From: Primorskyibacter flagellatus | GTDB taxonomy: Bacteria; Pseudomonadota; Alphaproteobacteria; Rhodobacterales; Rhodobacteraceae | Assembly (NCBI RefSeq): GCF_014638275.1 | Contig: NZ_BMFJ01000002.1 | Coordinates: forward strand, 372,001 to 436,000 | Reading direction: 5' to 3' | DNA length: 64,000 nt | In this document: positions 28,267-36,927 of the stretch, one piece after another | Position numbering within the stretch: the stretch's first letter is position 1 | How the letters are laid out: the number at the start of each line of letters is the position of its first letter | Program-made: the position numbers and the translations under genes | Notes under the pieces: model-generated | Databases searched by the model: none | Told to the model about the DNA's origin: nothing | The model's input: the letters and a program-made list of their open reading frames with translations, nothing else

Positions 28267-28287
28267 ACCGCGCGTTCAGGGCGCGGT
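28267..28287 (-). terminator. GC-rich hairpin between ffs and the rsgA remnant
   Basis: ACCGCGC (28267-28273) pairs with GCGCGGT (28281-28287); on the minus strand TCCCTGTCTTG follows. It may end ffs-derived transcripts. The poor T-run makes this weak. Confidence 0.35.
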
Positions 28288-28329
28288 CCGGATCATCGTC
28301 AGACGGTCTGGTTCACTGACGCTTTGGCG

Positions 28330-28368
28330 TCAGAGCCGTTCCGTCCGGAAAACACATGCAATATCCAT
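28330..28368 (-). CDS. Possible 12-residue leader peptide after ffs
   Basis: On the minus strand, CCGGAGG is followed at proper spacing by ATG and a 12-codon frame (MDIACVFRTERL). Its stop codon lies inside a CTGACGC/GCGTCAG hairpin (28316-28333). The strong ribosome site and hairpin make it look like an attenuator or tiny peptide gene upstream of the rsgA remnant. Too short for coding evidence. Confidence 0.3.
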   Translation of the reverse strand: MDIACVFRTERL

Positions 28369-28391
28369 GATGCCTCCGGTTCGGGTTGGGT

Positions 28392-28485
28392 GAGAGGCTG
28401 GAACACGACCCAAGCGGGTCTCGTTACGGCTGCTTCCTTCCGGACCTGACCGGGTTGGCGAGGCGCTCGCCCGCGCCAACCTCTC
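28392..28485 (-). ncRNA. ffs: Signal recognition particle RNA (small, 4.5S type)
   Basis: The minus strand carries the universally conserved SRP domain IV core GGTCAGGTCCGGAAGGAAGC followed by AGCC. The ends GAGAGGTTGG and CCAGCCTCTC pair perfectly over ten positions and fix the length at about 94 nt. This RNA binds Ffh for co-translational membrane targeting. It lies just downstream of pheT on the same strand. Confidence 0.95.
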
Positions 28486-28535
28486 GACGCGTTACATAGG
28501 GAAACGGGGGCCGCCACGCAACCCCCGCCTCGTTC

Positions 28536-28599
28536 GCCTTGCCGCAAATATCCCGGGGGAGACGCGCATCGCGCGGCGGGGGCAGCGCCCCCTCCCGGT
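28536..28599 (-). repeat. Family A 3'-trailing intergenic repeat (copy 6)
   Basis: Minus strand, straight after the pheT stop: GGGGGCGCTGCCCCC, a GCGCGATGCGCG arm, then CCCCCGGGATATTTGCGGCA and AGGCGAA. Same orientation as pheT; the end is diverged. Confidence 0.7.
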
Positions 28600-30996
28600 T
28601 CAGCCCCGAAGCACGCCGCCAGTGGCCTTGCCGACCTTGTCCACCACCTTCGCGGCGATCTCTTCGATCTCGGCCTCCTTGAGGGTCTTCTCCTGCGGCT
28701 GGATACGCACTGTGACGGCAATCGACTTCTTGCCCTCGCCAAGCGCGCCGCCGATGAATTCGTCGAACACCCGGACGTCCTCGATCATCGCCTTGTCCGC
28801 CCCGGCGGCGGCATTGACTAAAGTCAGTGCCTCCACCCCGGCGTCGACGACAAAGGCAAAATCCCGCTCCACCGCCTGAAGGTCGCGCAGGTCCAGCGCA
28901 CCTTTCGATGCCCCGGACGCGCGCGGCAGCGGGACCTCGGCCGGCCAGATGGTGAAGCCGACCGCGGGGCCTTTCACATCCATCTCGCGCAGGATCTTCG
29001 GATGGATCTCGCCGAAGATGCCGAGCACCTTCTTCGGCCCGAGGCAGATCTTGCCGTGCCGACCCGGATGCCACCACTCCCGCGCGCCGCGCAGGATCTG
29101 CACCTTGGCGGGGGCACCGATGGCGGCCAGAACCGCCTCTGCATCTGCCTTGGCGTCATACAGGTCGACCGCCCGCGACGTCCCGTGCACGTCCTTCGGC
29201 CCGGTCCGTCCGACCAGCAGACCGGAGATCAGCACATGCTCCTCCCCCGGCTCTCCGCCATGCCACGCGGCACCGATCTCGAACAGCGCCAGATCGCCGG
29301 CCCCCCGCGCCTGGTTGCGCGCTGCCGCGCGCAACAGACCCGGCATCAGCGCGGGCCGCATGTGGCTCATGTCCGACGAGATCGGATTGGCCACCATGGT
29401 CGCATCCGTTCCTCCGCCGAAGAGGGATGCCGCCGCCTTGTCGATGAAGGAATAGGTCACGCATTCGTTGTAGCCGAGTGCTGCCGCCGTGCGCCGCGCC
29501 ACCTGTTCCCGCTTCTGCATCGGCGTCAGGATCGGCGCAGGCACCCCGGCGCGCGCCCGCGGCATCGGCTTCGCGACCAGCTTCGTGAGGGAGGCGATCC
29601 GCGCGACCTCCTCCACCAGATCAGCCTCGCCAAGCACATCGGGCCGCCAGGAGGGCACATTCGCCATGTCCCCCTCCATCCGGAAGCCAAGCCGTTCCAG
29701 CGTCGCCCGCTGGTCGTCAGCCGGGATGTCCATGCCGACAAGCGACGAACAGCGCGCCGTGTCCAGCTGGTAGGCCCGGCTCACGTCAGGTACGACGCCC
29801 GCGACGACAGGCTCGCTCACGGTTCCGCCGCACAGTTCCACGATCAGCGCGCAGGCCCGGTCGAGCCCCTCCATGTTGAACGCAGGATCGATCCCCCGTT
29901 CGTTGCGATACCGCGCATCGGAATTGATCTTCAGACCGCGCCCGGCATGCGCGATAGAGATATGGTCCCACACGGCAGCCTCGACAAAGACATCGGTGGT
30001 GTCCATCTGGCAGCCCGTCGCCAGCCCGCCCATGATGCCGCCGATGCTCTCAACACCGTTGTCGTCGGAGATGACCAGCGCGCCCTCCGGCACCACGTAA
30101 TCCTTTTCGTCCAGGCCCGTGAAAGCCTCTCCGCCAGCCGCGCGGTGCACCCGCAGTCCGCCTTTCACCTTGCCCGCATCGAAGACGTGCAGCGGGCGGT
30201 TGAGGTCGTGGGTGAACAGGTTCGTCACATCGACCAGCGCCGAGATGGGGCGCAGCCCGATGCTGCGCAGTTTCGCCTGCAGCCAGTCCGGCGAGGGGCC
30301 GTTCTTCACGCCCTTCACCAGACGTCCGGCGAAGACGAAGCACCCGTCCTTCGCATCTTCGGCAATCTCGACAGAAACAGGGCAGGCTCCGGAGTCTGCC
30401 AGCGCATAGTCCCGCATCGGCTTCAGCGTGCCGAGCCCCCGCGCCGCCAGGTCCCGTGCCACGCCCCGCACGCCAAGCGCATCGGGACGGTTCGGCGTAA
30501 TGGCGATCTCGATGACCGGATCGACCGCCTGCGGACGGTTCACCGACAGCCAGTGCGCGAATTCCTCCCCGATCTCGCCCGAGGGCAGTTCGATGATCCC
30601 GTCATGTTCGTCCGACAGCCCCATCTCGCGCTCGGACGCCATCATGCCATGGCTCTCCACTCCCCGGATCTTCCCGACGGAAATGGTGATGTCCAGACCC
30701 GGAATATACATCCCCGGCTTGGCCAGAACGACCGTGATCCCCGCCCGCGCATTCGGCGCGCCGCAGACGATCTGCTTCTCGCCCTCGTCGGTCTGGACCA
30801 TGCAGACCCGCAGCTTGTCGGCATCGGGGTGCTGTTCGGCCGAATTGACCTTGGCGATCGTAAAGCCCCTGAGCGCCTTCGCCGGATCCTCAACGCCCTC
30901 GACCTCGAGCCCGAGGTCGGTCAGCGTCTCCACGATCTCGTCAAGCGAGGCTGTGGTGTCGAGATGCTCTTTCAGCCAGGACAGGGTGAATTTCAT
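28600..30996 (-). CDS. pheT: Phenylalanine--tRNA ligase beta subunit
   Basis: 798 residues, normal length. An N-terminal tRNA-binding (EMAP-like) domain (MKFTLSWLKEHLDTTASLDE, NSAEQHPDADKLRVC) leads to the B3/4 editing domain (LVDVTNLFTHDLNRPLHVFD). The B5 domain and catalytic-like core follow (FSF-type region around YNECVTYSFIDKAAASLFGG). The FDX-ACB anticodon-binding domain ends the protein (AVERDFAFVVDAGVEAL). Start at 30996 has TAGGAG upstream. It is separated from pheS by two unrelated genes. Confidence 0.97.
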   Translation of the reverse strand: MKFTLSWLKEHLDTTASLDEIVETLTDLGLEVEGVEDPAKALRGFTIAKVNSAEQHPDADKLRVCMVQTDEGEKQIVCGAPNARAGITVVLAKPGMYIPGLDITISVGKIRGVESHGMMASEREMGLSDEHDGIIELPSGEIGEEFAHWLSVNRPQAVDPVIEIAITPNRPDALGVRGVARDLAARGLGTLKPMRDYALADSGACPVSVEIAEDAKDGCFVFAGRLVKGVKNGPSPDWLQAKLRSIGLRPISALVDVTNLFTHDLNRPLHVFDAGKVKGGLRVHRAAGGEAFTGLDEKDYVVPEGALVISDDNGVESIGGIMGGLATGCQMDTTDVFVEAAVWDHISIAHAGRGLKINSDARYRNERGIDPAFNMEGLDRACALIVELCGGTVSEPVVAGVVPDVSRAYQLDTARCSSLVGMDIPADDQRATLERLGFRMEGDMANVPSWRPDVLGEADLVEEVARIASLTKLVAKPMPRARAGVPAPILTPMQKREQVARRTAAALGYNECVTYSFIDKAAASLFGGGTDATMVANPISSDMSHMRPALMPGLLRAAARNQARGAGDLALFEIGAAWHGGEPGEEHVLISGLLVGRTGPKDVHGTSRAVDLYDAKADAEAVLAAIGAPAKVQILRGAREWWHPGRHGKICLGPKKVLGIFGEIHPKILREMDVKGPAVGFTIWPAEVPLPRASGASKGALDLRDLQAVERDFAFVVDAGVEALTLVNAAAGADKAMIEDVRVFDEFIGGALGEGKKSIAVTVRIQPQEKTLKEAEIEEIAAKVVDKVGKATGGVLRG

Positions 30997-31140
30997 GCGG
31001 CGCTCCTAGGTCGGCGGACGGGCAGATAGATACCGCGTTACAGGACAGGCGCAACCGGGAATGGCGGGGGCGCGGGGCATGGCGGTATTGGCGGGCTGCA
31101 GCCGGCCCCACGCAATGTCCACTCCGCATCGCTTGAAGCG

Positions 31141-31170
31141 ACCCGTAGCGCGGGCTCTAGCCCGCCATCA
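31141..31170. repeat. Family C-like palindromic repeat
   Basis: ACCCGTAGCGCGGGCTCTAG then CCCGCCATCA in the pheT leader region. The GCGGGC..GCCCGC arms form a hairpin and the CCGTAG lead matches family C. Confidence 0.45.
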
Positions 31171-31182
31171 CCGCCGACACAG

Positions 31183-31827
31183 TCAACCGCGCTGCCGCCG
31201 CCCGACGACCCCTGCCCCGAGAAGCGCGGAGCCGAGCAGAACCAGCCCGCCCGGCAGCGGCACCGCAGAAATATCCCTGAACACCAGAGACATCTCATCC
31301 GCATAGGCATCCGTGGACGCTCCGGCACTGCGCGAGAAGTGAACCAGCACCTCCACCGCGCGGGTGCTGGACGGCGCGAAGCTTGCCCCGCTCACGTAAT
31401 TCCAGTTGAATTGGTCGACGGCATTCTCCGGGTCATTGAACTGCATATGCCCGATGAATCCGCCCACGCCGTCCAGAAATCGCAGGGAAAGCTGCACATC
31501 GTCGATGGCCGTACTGACCCGCCGGTCCTGCAGCTGAGCCGAAAACTCCCACGCGAGATTGCCTGCATCGATGGACGCGGCCAGACCGGAGAGGTCGATG
31601 ATCTGGCTCATGCTTTCGGTTATGGCACCGGTGGCGGAGGTGAAGCTGTAGGCCCCGAACGGCACGGTCGGGGTCAGAGACGTCGTGGCCACGATCCCGT
31701 CATGGGTCCATCCCGTCAGGTCGCCGGTCTCTGCGTCCCCGTTGACGATGGCATTGGCTCCAAGGGTAATGGCAGAGGCGGGCGTGGCGGCAAGAAGGCC
31801 GCACAGAAGGGCGAAAAATCTCGGCAT
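31183..31827 (-). CDS. VPLPA-CTERM sorting-domain surface protein
   Basis: 214 residues. Signal peptide (MPRFFALLCGLLAATPASA) then a beta-rich jelly-roll-like body (NAIVNGDAETGDLTGWTHDG). The tripartite C-terminal sorting signal is VPLPGGL, a hydrophobic helix (VLLGSALLGAGVVG) and basic RRQRG. Such proteins are processed by exosortases and probably displayed in exopolysaccharide matrices. The fifth motif residue is Gly rather than Ala. No exosortase gene is in the window. It sits between pheS and pheT. A palindromic hairpin precedes its ribosome site. Confidence 0.85.
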   Translation of the reverse strand: MPRFFALLCGLLAATPASAITLGANAIVNGDAETGDLTGWTHDGIVATTSLTPTVPFGAYSFTSATGAITESMSQIIDLSGLAASIDAGNLAWEFSAQLQDRRVSTAIDDVQLSLRFLDGVGGFIGHMQFNDPENAVDQFNWNYVSGASFAPSSTRAVEVLVHFSRSAGASTDAYADEMSLVFRDISAVPLPGGLVLLGSALLGAGVVGRRQRG

Positions 31828-31838
31828 GACAAAAGCTC

Positions 31839-31858
31839 CGGGTAAATCAATTTACCCG
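31839..31858 (-). promoter_or_regulatory. Palindrome in the leader of the VPLPA-CTERM gene
   Basis: CGGGTAAATCAATTTACCCG is a 9-bp perfect inverted repeat with a 2-base centre, abutting the Shine-Dalgarno GGAG of the gene starting at 31827. It could be a dimeric repressor site or an RNA hairpin affecting translation. AT-rich arms are unusual in this GC-rich region. Confidence 0.45.
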
Positions 31859-31968
31859 CAAGATACCCTTTTGCCGCCCTCGGATCAAATTTTTCAGGCA
31901 ATCCCGCGCGCGAGGCGCTTCGGGCGCAGGGAAGTGGTGGGGTAGAACTCTACTCTTCAGCCACCAGA

Positions 31969-32370
31969 TCACTGCGGTTCCGCACCGAAGTCCCGGATCA
32001 CCCGGAACCGCTCGACCATAAGCGTCAGGTTCTCTGTCCACTTTCCCCGCGCCTCGAAATACGCCTTATACTGGGCGCGGAAATCGGCGACATCCCGGAA
32101 CTCCGCCATGTCGGCGACCAGCTCGGGCCCGACGTCGTTGAACGGCAGGATCAGCACCTCTTCGGTTTCCATCTGCACGGCAGGGGCACCGTCCCATTCC
32201 AGCGCGATATCCTGCCGCCCCACCTCAGGCAAAGGGTCCCTGCCCGGCCCGAAATCCGACAGCGGAGCGCAGGTCACGGTCTTCTTTCCGGCGCGGACGA
32301 GGGCGAGGACCTCGGTGCAGAGCGCCTCTGTATCGCCGAAGGTGAAAGTGACGGGGTCGGAGCCGGTCAT
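31969..32370 (-). CDS. ASCH domain-containing protein
   Basis: 133-residue protein. The ALVRAGKKTVTCAPL segment (the family's G-K-K-T motif), VGRQDIALEWDG and the closing ENLTLMVERFRVI fit the ASCH/PUA-like RNA-binding fold. Some relatives hydrolyse N4-acetylcytidine; that activity is not shown here. Start at 32370 with AGGAG upstream. It is downstream of pheS on the same strand with a gap of about 130 bases. Confidence 0.8.
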   Translation of the reverse strand: MTGSDPVTFTFGDTEALCTEVLALVRAGKKTVTCAPLSDFGPGRDPLPEVGRQDIALEWDGAPAVQMETEEVLILPFNDVGPELVADMAEFRDVADFRAQYKAYFEARGKWTENLTLMVERFRVIRDFGAEPQ

Positions 32371-32497
32371 GACAGTCTCCTGAGGAAATGGATCGATGTC
32401 CCACCCTGCGAAGGCGGCATGACCATGGTGGGGCGAAACGCCACCCCGAGCAACCCTGCGGGGTGGGGTCACACCCCACCACCCCGATCAGGTGAGA

Positions 32498-33562
32498 TTA
32501 CACCCCACCCCTTATCGTCGGCACCTGCAACGCGCTGAACCCGTAATGCCGCAGCCACCGCAGATCGGAGTCGAAGAACGCCCGCAGATCCGGGATCCCG
32601 TATTTCAGCATCGCGATCCGGTCGATCCCCATGCCGAAGGCAAAGCCCTGCCACACTGCCGGATCCACGCCCGCCGCCGAGAGCACCTTGGGATGCACCA
32701 TGCCGGACCCGAGCACCTCCAGCCAGTCGTCGCCCTCGCCGACCTTCACCGTGCCGCCTTCCCAAGAACACTGAATGTCGACCTCGGCCGAGGGTTCCGT
32801 GAACGGGAAGTGCGACGCCCGGAACCGCGTCTTCACCGAGGTGCCGAAATAGGCCGAGAAGAACTCCTCAAGCACCCACTTCAGGTTCGCCATGGAGATG
32901 TCGCGGTCGATCGCAAGCCCCTCGATCTGGTGGAACATCGGCGTATGCGTCTGGTCGTAATCCGCGCGATAGACCCGGCCCGGCGCGATGACCCGGATCG
33001 GCGCGCCCTGCGCCTGCATCGACCGGATCTGCACCGGAGAGGTATGGGTCCTGAGCACATGCGGCGGGCGATTGTCGCCCTCGGCGCGGTGCATGTAGAA
33101 CGTGTCCATCTCGGCCCGCGCGGGGTGGTGCGAGGGGATGTTCAGTGCGTCGAAATTGTACCAGTCATCCTCGACCTGCGGACCCTCGGCCACGGCGAAG
33201 CCCATGTCGGCGAAGATGGCGGTGCATTCCTCCCAGACCTGCGACACGGGGTGCACGGTCCCGGCGCGGCGATCCCGCGCGGGCAGGGTCACGTCCAGCC
33301 ATTCCAACTTGAGCCGTTCATCCAACGCCGCATCCGCCAGCGCCACCTTCTTCGCGGCCAGGGCCGAGGTGATCTCGTCCTTCAGGGCGTTCAGCGCGGG
33401 GCCGGCGACCTGCCGCTCCTCCGGGCTCATCCCGCCCAATTCACGCATCTTGAGGCTGATCTCGCCCTTCTTGCCAACGGCCTGTACCCGCAGGTCCTCG
33501 AGCGTCGCCTCGTCGGCGGCGGCCCCGATGGCGTCAAGGTATTTGGCTTTCAGATCGTCCAT
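32498..33562 (-). CDS. pheS: Phenylalanine--tRNA ligase alpha subunit
   Basis: 354-residue class II synthetase catalytic subunit. An N-terminal coiled coil ([20 protein letters not shown]) contacts tRNA. Motif 2 region is [12 protein letters not shown], then [20 protein letters not shown]. Motif 3 is [18 protein letters not shown]. Start at 33562 has GGAGGG upstream; the longer frame to 33628 adds a non-conserved leader. It is part of the rpmI-rplT-pheS-pheT gene set, here interrupted on both sides. Confidence 0.97.
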   Translation of the reverse strand: MDDLKAKYLDAIGAAADEATLEDLRVQAVGKKGEISLKMRELGGMSPEERQVAGPALNALKDEITSALAAKKVALADAALDERLKLEWLDVTLPARDRRAGTVHPVSQVWEECTAIFADMGFAVAEGPQVEDDWYNFDALNIPSHHPARAEMDTFYMHRAEGDNRPPHVLRTHTSPVQIRSMQAQGAPIRVIAPGRVYRADYDQTHTPMFHQIEGLAIDRDISMANLKWVLEEFFSAYFGTSVKTRFRASHFPFTEPSAEVDIQCSWEGGTVKVGEGDDWLEVLGSGMVHPKVLSAAGVDPAVWQGFAFGMGIDRIAMLKYGIPDLRAFFDSDLRWLRHYGFSALQVPTIRGGV

Positions 33563-33699
33563 CCCGGTCCCTCCGGTCACATTCGCTGAACCTGCTACCC
33601 AAGCCCGGACCAAGAGGCAAGGCGGCATGGGCCGGAAGCCCCGTGTCGCACACCGCTAAAACCTGACCGGAAGGCCAGGGGATCGCCGCATTTGCGCCA

Positions 33700-33715
33700 C
33701 CCCGCAACCGCGGGG
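33700..33715. terminator. Small GC hairpin between pheS and the 87-aa gene
   Basis: CCCCGC (33700-33705) pairs with GCGGGG (33710-33715) over an AACC loop in the divergent region. No T-run follows, so its role is unclear. Confidence 0.25.
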
Positions 33716-33770
33716 CCGGGCCAGAACCCCGTCACGTAACCGCCAGTCAAAGATAAGAAAGGAAAGACCC

Positions 33771-34034
33771 ATGCAGCTTCTCAAGATCGGCCTCGTCCTC
33801 GCCTCCGTCGCCCTGACCGCGAAAGGCGCCGCCGCGCTCGGCACTCATGTCGAACCCAAGGTCCCGGCGAACGTGGAGCGCACCGGAACCCAGTGGATTA
33901 CGACTCCGGACGGCTGTTCCTATTCCCGCGCCAAGGCACCGGGCTATGCGGAGCAGTGGATCCTCATCATCAACCCGCATCACATCGGCAAGCCGAACGC
34001 CCATGTGAACTGCGCCCCCGCCCTGCGCGGATAA
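33771..34034 (+). CDS. Small exported protein of unknown function
   Basis: 87 residues with a signal peptide (MQLLKIGLVLASVALTAKGA). The compact mature part has two cysteines: TTPDGCSYSRAKAPGY, WILIINPHHIGKPNAHVNCA. It looks like a conserved Rhodobacteraceae periplasmic protein, but no function is known to me. The ribosome site AAGGAAAG lies at good distance. It is convergent with the glutaredoxin-MauE gene, 15 bp apart. Confidence 0.75.
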   Translation: MQLLKIGLVLASVALTAKGAAALGTHVEPKVPANVERTGTQWITTPDGCSYSRAKAPGYAEQWILIINPHHIGKPNAHVNCAPALRG

Positions 34035-34049
34035 CGCCCGGCGACAGGA

Positions 34050-34841
34050 TCAGATCAGCATCCAGATCCCGGCCGCGAGCATCATCACGTTCTCGCTCAG
34101 CGACACGACGCCGAGCGGGACCTCGGAACTGCCGCCCATGCAGGCGCAGCGAAGTTCGCGCCGGTCTACATACACCGCCTTTATGACCGACACGGCACCG
34201 ATACCGCCGATGAAGATCGCAAGAGGCGCTGCCAGCCAAGGCAACGCGGCCAGCATGAACAGCCCGGCAAGCCCCTCGGCCACGGGATAGATGTAGCCGT
34301 ACCAGACCCATCTGCGGGCGAGCAGGTCGTAATTCAGGAACATGGTCGAAAAGCTTTCGATGTCCCGCAGCTTCTGGAGAGCCAGCAGACACATGGCAAA
34401 CGCGATCAAGACCTCCACCGCGCGGCCCGAGAGCAATGGCATCATCGACCCCGCCGCCAGCGCGACGGTCATCAGCAGCGCCATGCCGAACAGCGCAATG
34501 ACCGGCTGGTAGGTCGTCTCGCCTTTCGCCCGAAGGGGGTGCCCGAGCCAGGCACGCACCGCGTCGTATCCGCCGATCCGCTCACCCGCCACATAGGTCT
34601 GCGGGGTCGTGTCCACCTGCTCGCGGGCCATGAAGGCGTCAGTCTCGGCACGGGTGGTCAGCAGGTGATCCTCCACCTGATATCCCGCCCTTTCAAGGAA
34701 TGCGCGCGACTTCAGCCCGTAGGGGCACAGGTGGTCCGGCGTCGCCATGCGGTAGAGGACCGCGCGGGGTTTTTCGGCCGTCTCGGACGACTTGGCGGAG
34801 GGCGCGCCAGCTGGCCCGGTCTGCTGGATCGTTTCGGTCAT
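34050..34841 (-). CDS. Glutaredoxin-MauE/DoxX fusion membrane protein
   Basis: 263 residues. Residues about 26-103 form a glutaredoxin domain: RAVLYRMATPDHLCPYGLKS with active-site CPYG at 39-42, a TTPQTYV cis-Pro region, and ERIGGYDAVRAWL. Then come four or five membrane helices of MauE/DoxX type (VIALFGMALLMTVALAAGSM, GYIYPVAEGLAGLFMLAALP). A CAC motif (ELRCACMGGSSEVPLGVVSL) ends the fourth segment. The combination suggests thiol electron transfer at the membrane, perhaps in metalloprotein or disulfide maturation. Topology and partner are unknown. Divergent from the 428-residue unknown protein. Confidence 0.85.
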   Translation of the reverse strand: MTETIQQTGPAGAPSAKSSETAEKPRAVLYRMATPDHLCPYGLKSRAFLERAGYQVEDHLLTTRAETDAFMAREQVDTTPQTYVAGERIGGYDAVRAWLGHPLRAKGETTYQPVIALFGMALLMTVALAAGSMMPLLSGRAVEVLIAFAMCLLALQKLRDIESFSTMFLNYDLLARRWVWYGYIYPVAEGLAGLFMLAALPWLAAPLAIFIGGIGAVSVIKAVYVDRRELRCACMGGSSEVPLGVVSLSENVMMLAAGIWMLI

Positions 34842-35052
34842 GGTGGAGTCCTTCCGGTTTCCCGGTCAACCGGACCATCCCCGGCGAGGTTCCGTTCTCA
34901 TTCAGTGCGGTCCGGGCCGGCCGGCCGGCGGGACGGGCGCAACCGGGACACCGATACACAGGACGGCAATTCTCCGCCCTGCCCCGGACCTGCCCGAATT
35001 TGGCCCGTTTTGCATGGTCTTCTGCGGCATCGTCATCTACCGGACCCCGGCC

Positions 35053-36339
35053 ATGCGCTACTCCGCCCTGTCGCAGTCACCCGGCACCGCCCGTTACCCG
35101 ACCGCCCTGCGCGTCGCGGTCACCACGCTGCGCCTGCCCGTCGCGGCGACCCGTGCGCTGATCGCCGCGCGCCGCCGTGTCCGGGCGCCCCTGTCGCAGA
35201 CTATGTCCACCGAAATGCTGGGCGACCGGCTTGGCCTGACCGTTCTGGTCGGCCATCCCGACATCAAGGCACTCGCCCCGCATGTCCGCCCCTCCATCCG
35301 TGACTGGGCGGCGCAGGACTGGGTTAATCTCGGCCAGCGGCTGAACCGGCTGGATCGCCACAAGGCCACCCTGCCCTCCGGCGAGGCCGTCGCCTCCGCC
35401 CTCGGGCGGGCGCTGTTCCGTCATATCGTCGGCAGCCGCATCGCAGCGCTGATCGACCGCGGCACGGCCATCGGCCCGTCGGAATTGCCTGAGGACCCCT
35501 TCGCCCCACTCTTCCGCATTCTGACGAAACCCGACACCGAACCCGCGTTGCATTTCCTGGCCGCGCAATTCCAGCTGGAGCTGGGATGGGCCCGGCGCGG
35601 CGATGACGTCACCGATTTCGCCAGCGAGGACGCGTTGAATTCGGCGCAGGCGCGGTTCCGCGTCGCCGGAAACATGCTGGACCGGATCGCCCCCCGCGCA
35701 CCGCATTCCCCCTATTACGCCGAAATCGACTACCGCATCCTGGCCGCCGAAGGCACGACAGAGGACGAACTGAACCGTGCCGCCGCCCGGTGGAGCCGTG
35801 CGGACCCCGCCTCCGTAACCCCCTTCGCCGTGCATGGCCAGCATCTGCTGCCCCGTTGGTACGGGCAGGAGGGATCGCTGGAAGCCTTTGCCGAACGCAG
35901 CTGGGCCAAGACTCAGGACGTGCTGGGCACCGCCGCCTATGCCGCCTCCTACATCTCGGCCATCGAATCCGAGCCCGAGGCGCAGCTGGACCTCGACATG
36001 GAGGCGTTTCGCGACGGCCTGCTCGACCTCATGCACATCAGCGACGACCCGGACCTGACCTGCAACGCCCTCCTCCGCATGTTGTGGGAGGCCAGCGCCG
36101 TCGACTTCGGCCTCACCGGGCCCGAGCCCGCCGCCCTGCGCCGGTCACGCCAGCACCTGCGCGAGATATTCGTCTACCTATGCCGCAACACGCTTGGACC
36201 GGTCATGCCCGACGTCTGGGGCGGCAGCTGGACGGAAGCGAAGATCCTCCACGCCGTCGCCGAGGCCTTCGAAGAGGAGATCCGCGCCGGCAAACGCATC
36301 TCGATCGGCCTGCAGGGGGCGGTGATCTCAGACGACTGA
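35053..36339 (+). CDS. Uncharacterised helical (TPR-like) protein
   Basis: 428 residues from the ATG at 35053; an ATG at 35014 gives 441. Neither has a good ribosome site. The sequence is almost entirely helical and soluble. One segment (FAVHGQHLLPRWYGQEGSLE then AFAERSWAKTQDVLGTAAYA) resembles a LxPRWxG motif seen in other uncharacterised TPR-like bacterial proteins. NSPYYAEIDYR-like repeats suggest helical hairpins. A basic Arg-rich N-terminus could be a weak membrane or nucleic-acid contact. Divergent from the glutaredoxin-MauE gene. No function assigned. Confidence 0.7.
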   Translation: MRYSALSQSPGTARYPTALRVAVTTLRLPVAATRALIAARRRVRAPLSQTMSTEMLGDRLGLTVLVGHPDIKALAPHVRPSIRDWAAQDWVNLGQRLNRLDRHKATLPSGEAVASALGRALFRHIVGSRIAALIDRGTAIGPSELPEDPFAPLFRILTKPDTEPALHFLAAQFQLELGWARRGDDVTDFASEDALNSAQARFRVAGNMLDRIAPRAPHSPYYAEIDYRILAAEGTTEDELNRAAARWSRADPASVTPFAVHGQHLLPRWYGQEGSLEAFAERSWAKTQDVLGTAAYAASYISAIESEPEAQLDLDMEAFRDGLLDLMHISDDPDLTCNALLRMLWEASAVDFGLTGPEPAALRRSRQHLREIFVYLCRNTLGPVMPDVWGGSWTEAKILHAVAEAFEEEIRAGKRISIGLQGAVISDD

Positions 36340-36434
36340 GGAGGGACGGGCCGTTCCGCCCCCGTCTTTCAACATCCTTCGCCCCCACGCTCGCCCCGGG
36401 GAACACCTGCCATCCGATATGACCTTCGGCACGA

Positions 36435-36461
36435 GATCCTCGGGTCAGGCCCGAGGATGAC
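36435..36461. repeat. Family B palindromic repeat (copy 1)
   Basis: ATCCTCGGG (36436-36444) and CCCGAGGAT (36450-36458) form a 9-bp stem with a 5-base loop, flanked by G and GAC. Copies recur at 56612, 56667 and 59015. Confidence 0.7.
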
Positions 36462-36490
36462 ATCCCGCACACACCTACCGGCACACCGCC

Positions 36491-36523
36491 CAAAGCAAAG
36501 AGCCGCCCCGGCGGACGGCTCTT
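36491..36523 (-). terminator. Terminator of rpmI-rplT
   Basis: AAGAGCCG (36498-36505) pairs with CGGCTCTT (36516-36523). On the minus strand the stem is followed by TGCTTTG. It lies 23 bp after the rplT stop. Confidence 0.7.
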
Positions 36524-36545
36524 CAATTCCGGTCAGTCAGCCAGT

Positions 36546-36911
36546 TCAGGCGGGCAGCGCAGCCTTCGCCTGGTCGACGATGGCGTTGAACGCCTCCGGC
36601 TCGTGCACGGCGAGATCGGCGAGAACCTTGCGGTCCACCTCGATCCCGGCGAGCGCCAGGCCGTTGATGAAACGCGAATAGGTCAGCGCCTCGTCATGCG
36701 AACGGACAGCCGCGTTGATCCGCTGGATCCAGAGCGCGCGGAAGTTCCGCTTGCGCACCTTGCGGTCGCGGGTGGCGTACTGGTTGGCCTTGTCGACCGC
36801 CTGGGTGGCGACCTTGAAGGTCGTGGAGCGGCGGCCGTAGTAGCCTTTCGCTGCCTTCAGGACCTTCTTGTGACGTGCGTGGGTGACGGTTCCGCCTTTG
36901 ACGCGAGACAT
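36546..36911 (-). CDS. rplT: 50S ribosomal protein L20
   Basis: 121-residue early-assembly 23S rRNA-binding protein. [33 protein letters not shown] and [20 protein letters not shown] are diagnostic; the C-terminal globular part follows. It lies 16 bp after rpmI, one operon. Confidence 0.98.
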   Translation of the reverse strand: MSRVKGGTVTHARHKKVLKAAKGYYGRRSTTFKVATQAVDKANQYATRDRKVRKRNFRALWIQRINAAVRSHDEALTYSRFINGLALAGIEVDRKVLADLAVHEPEAFNAIVDQAKAALPA

Positions 36912-36927
36912 GTGCTATCCTCCCCGA

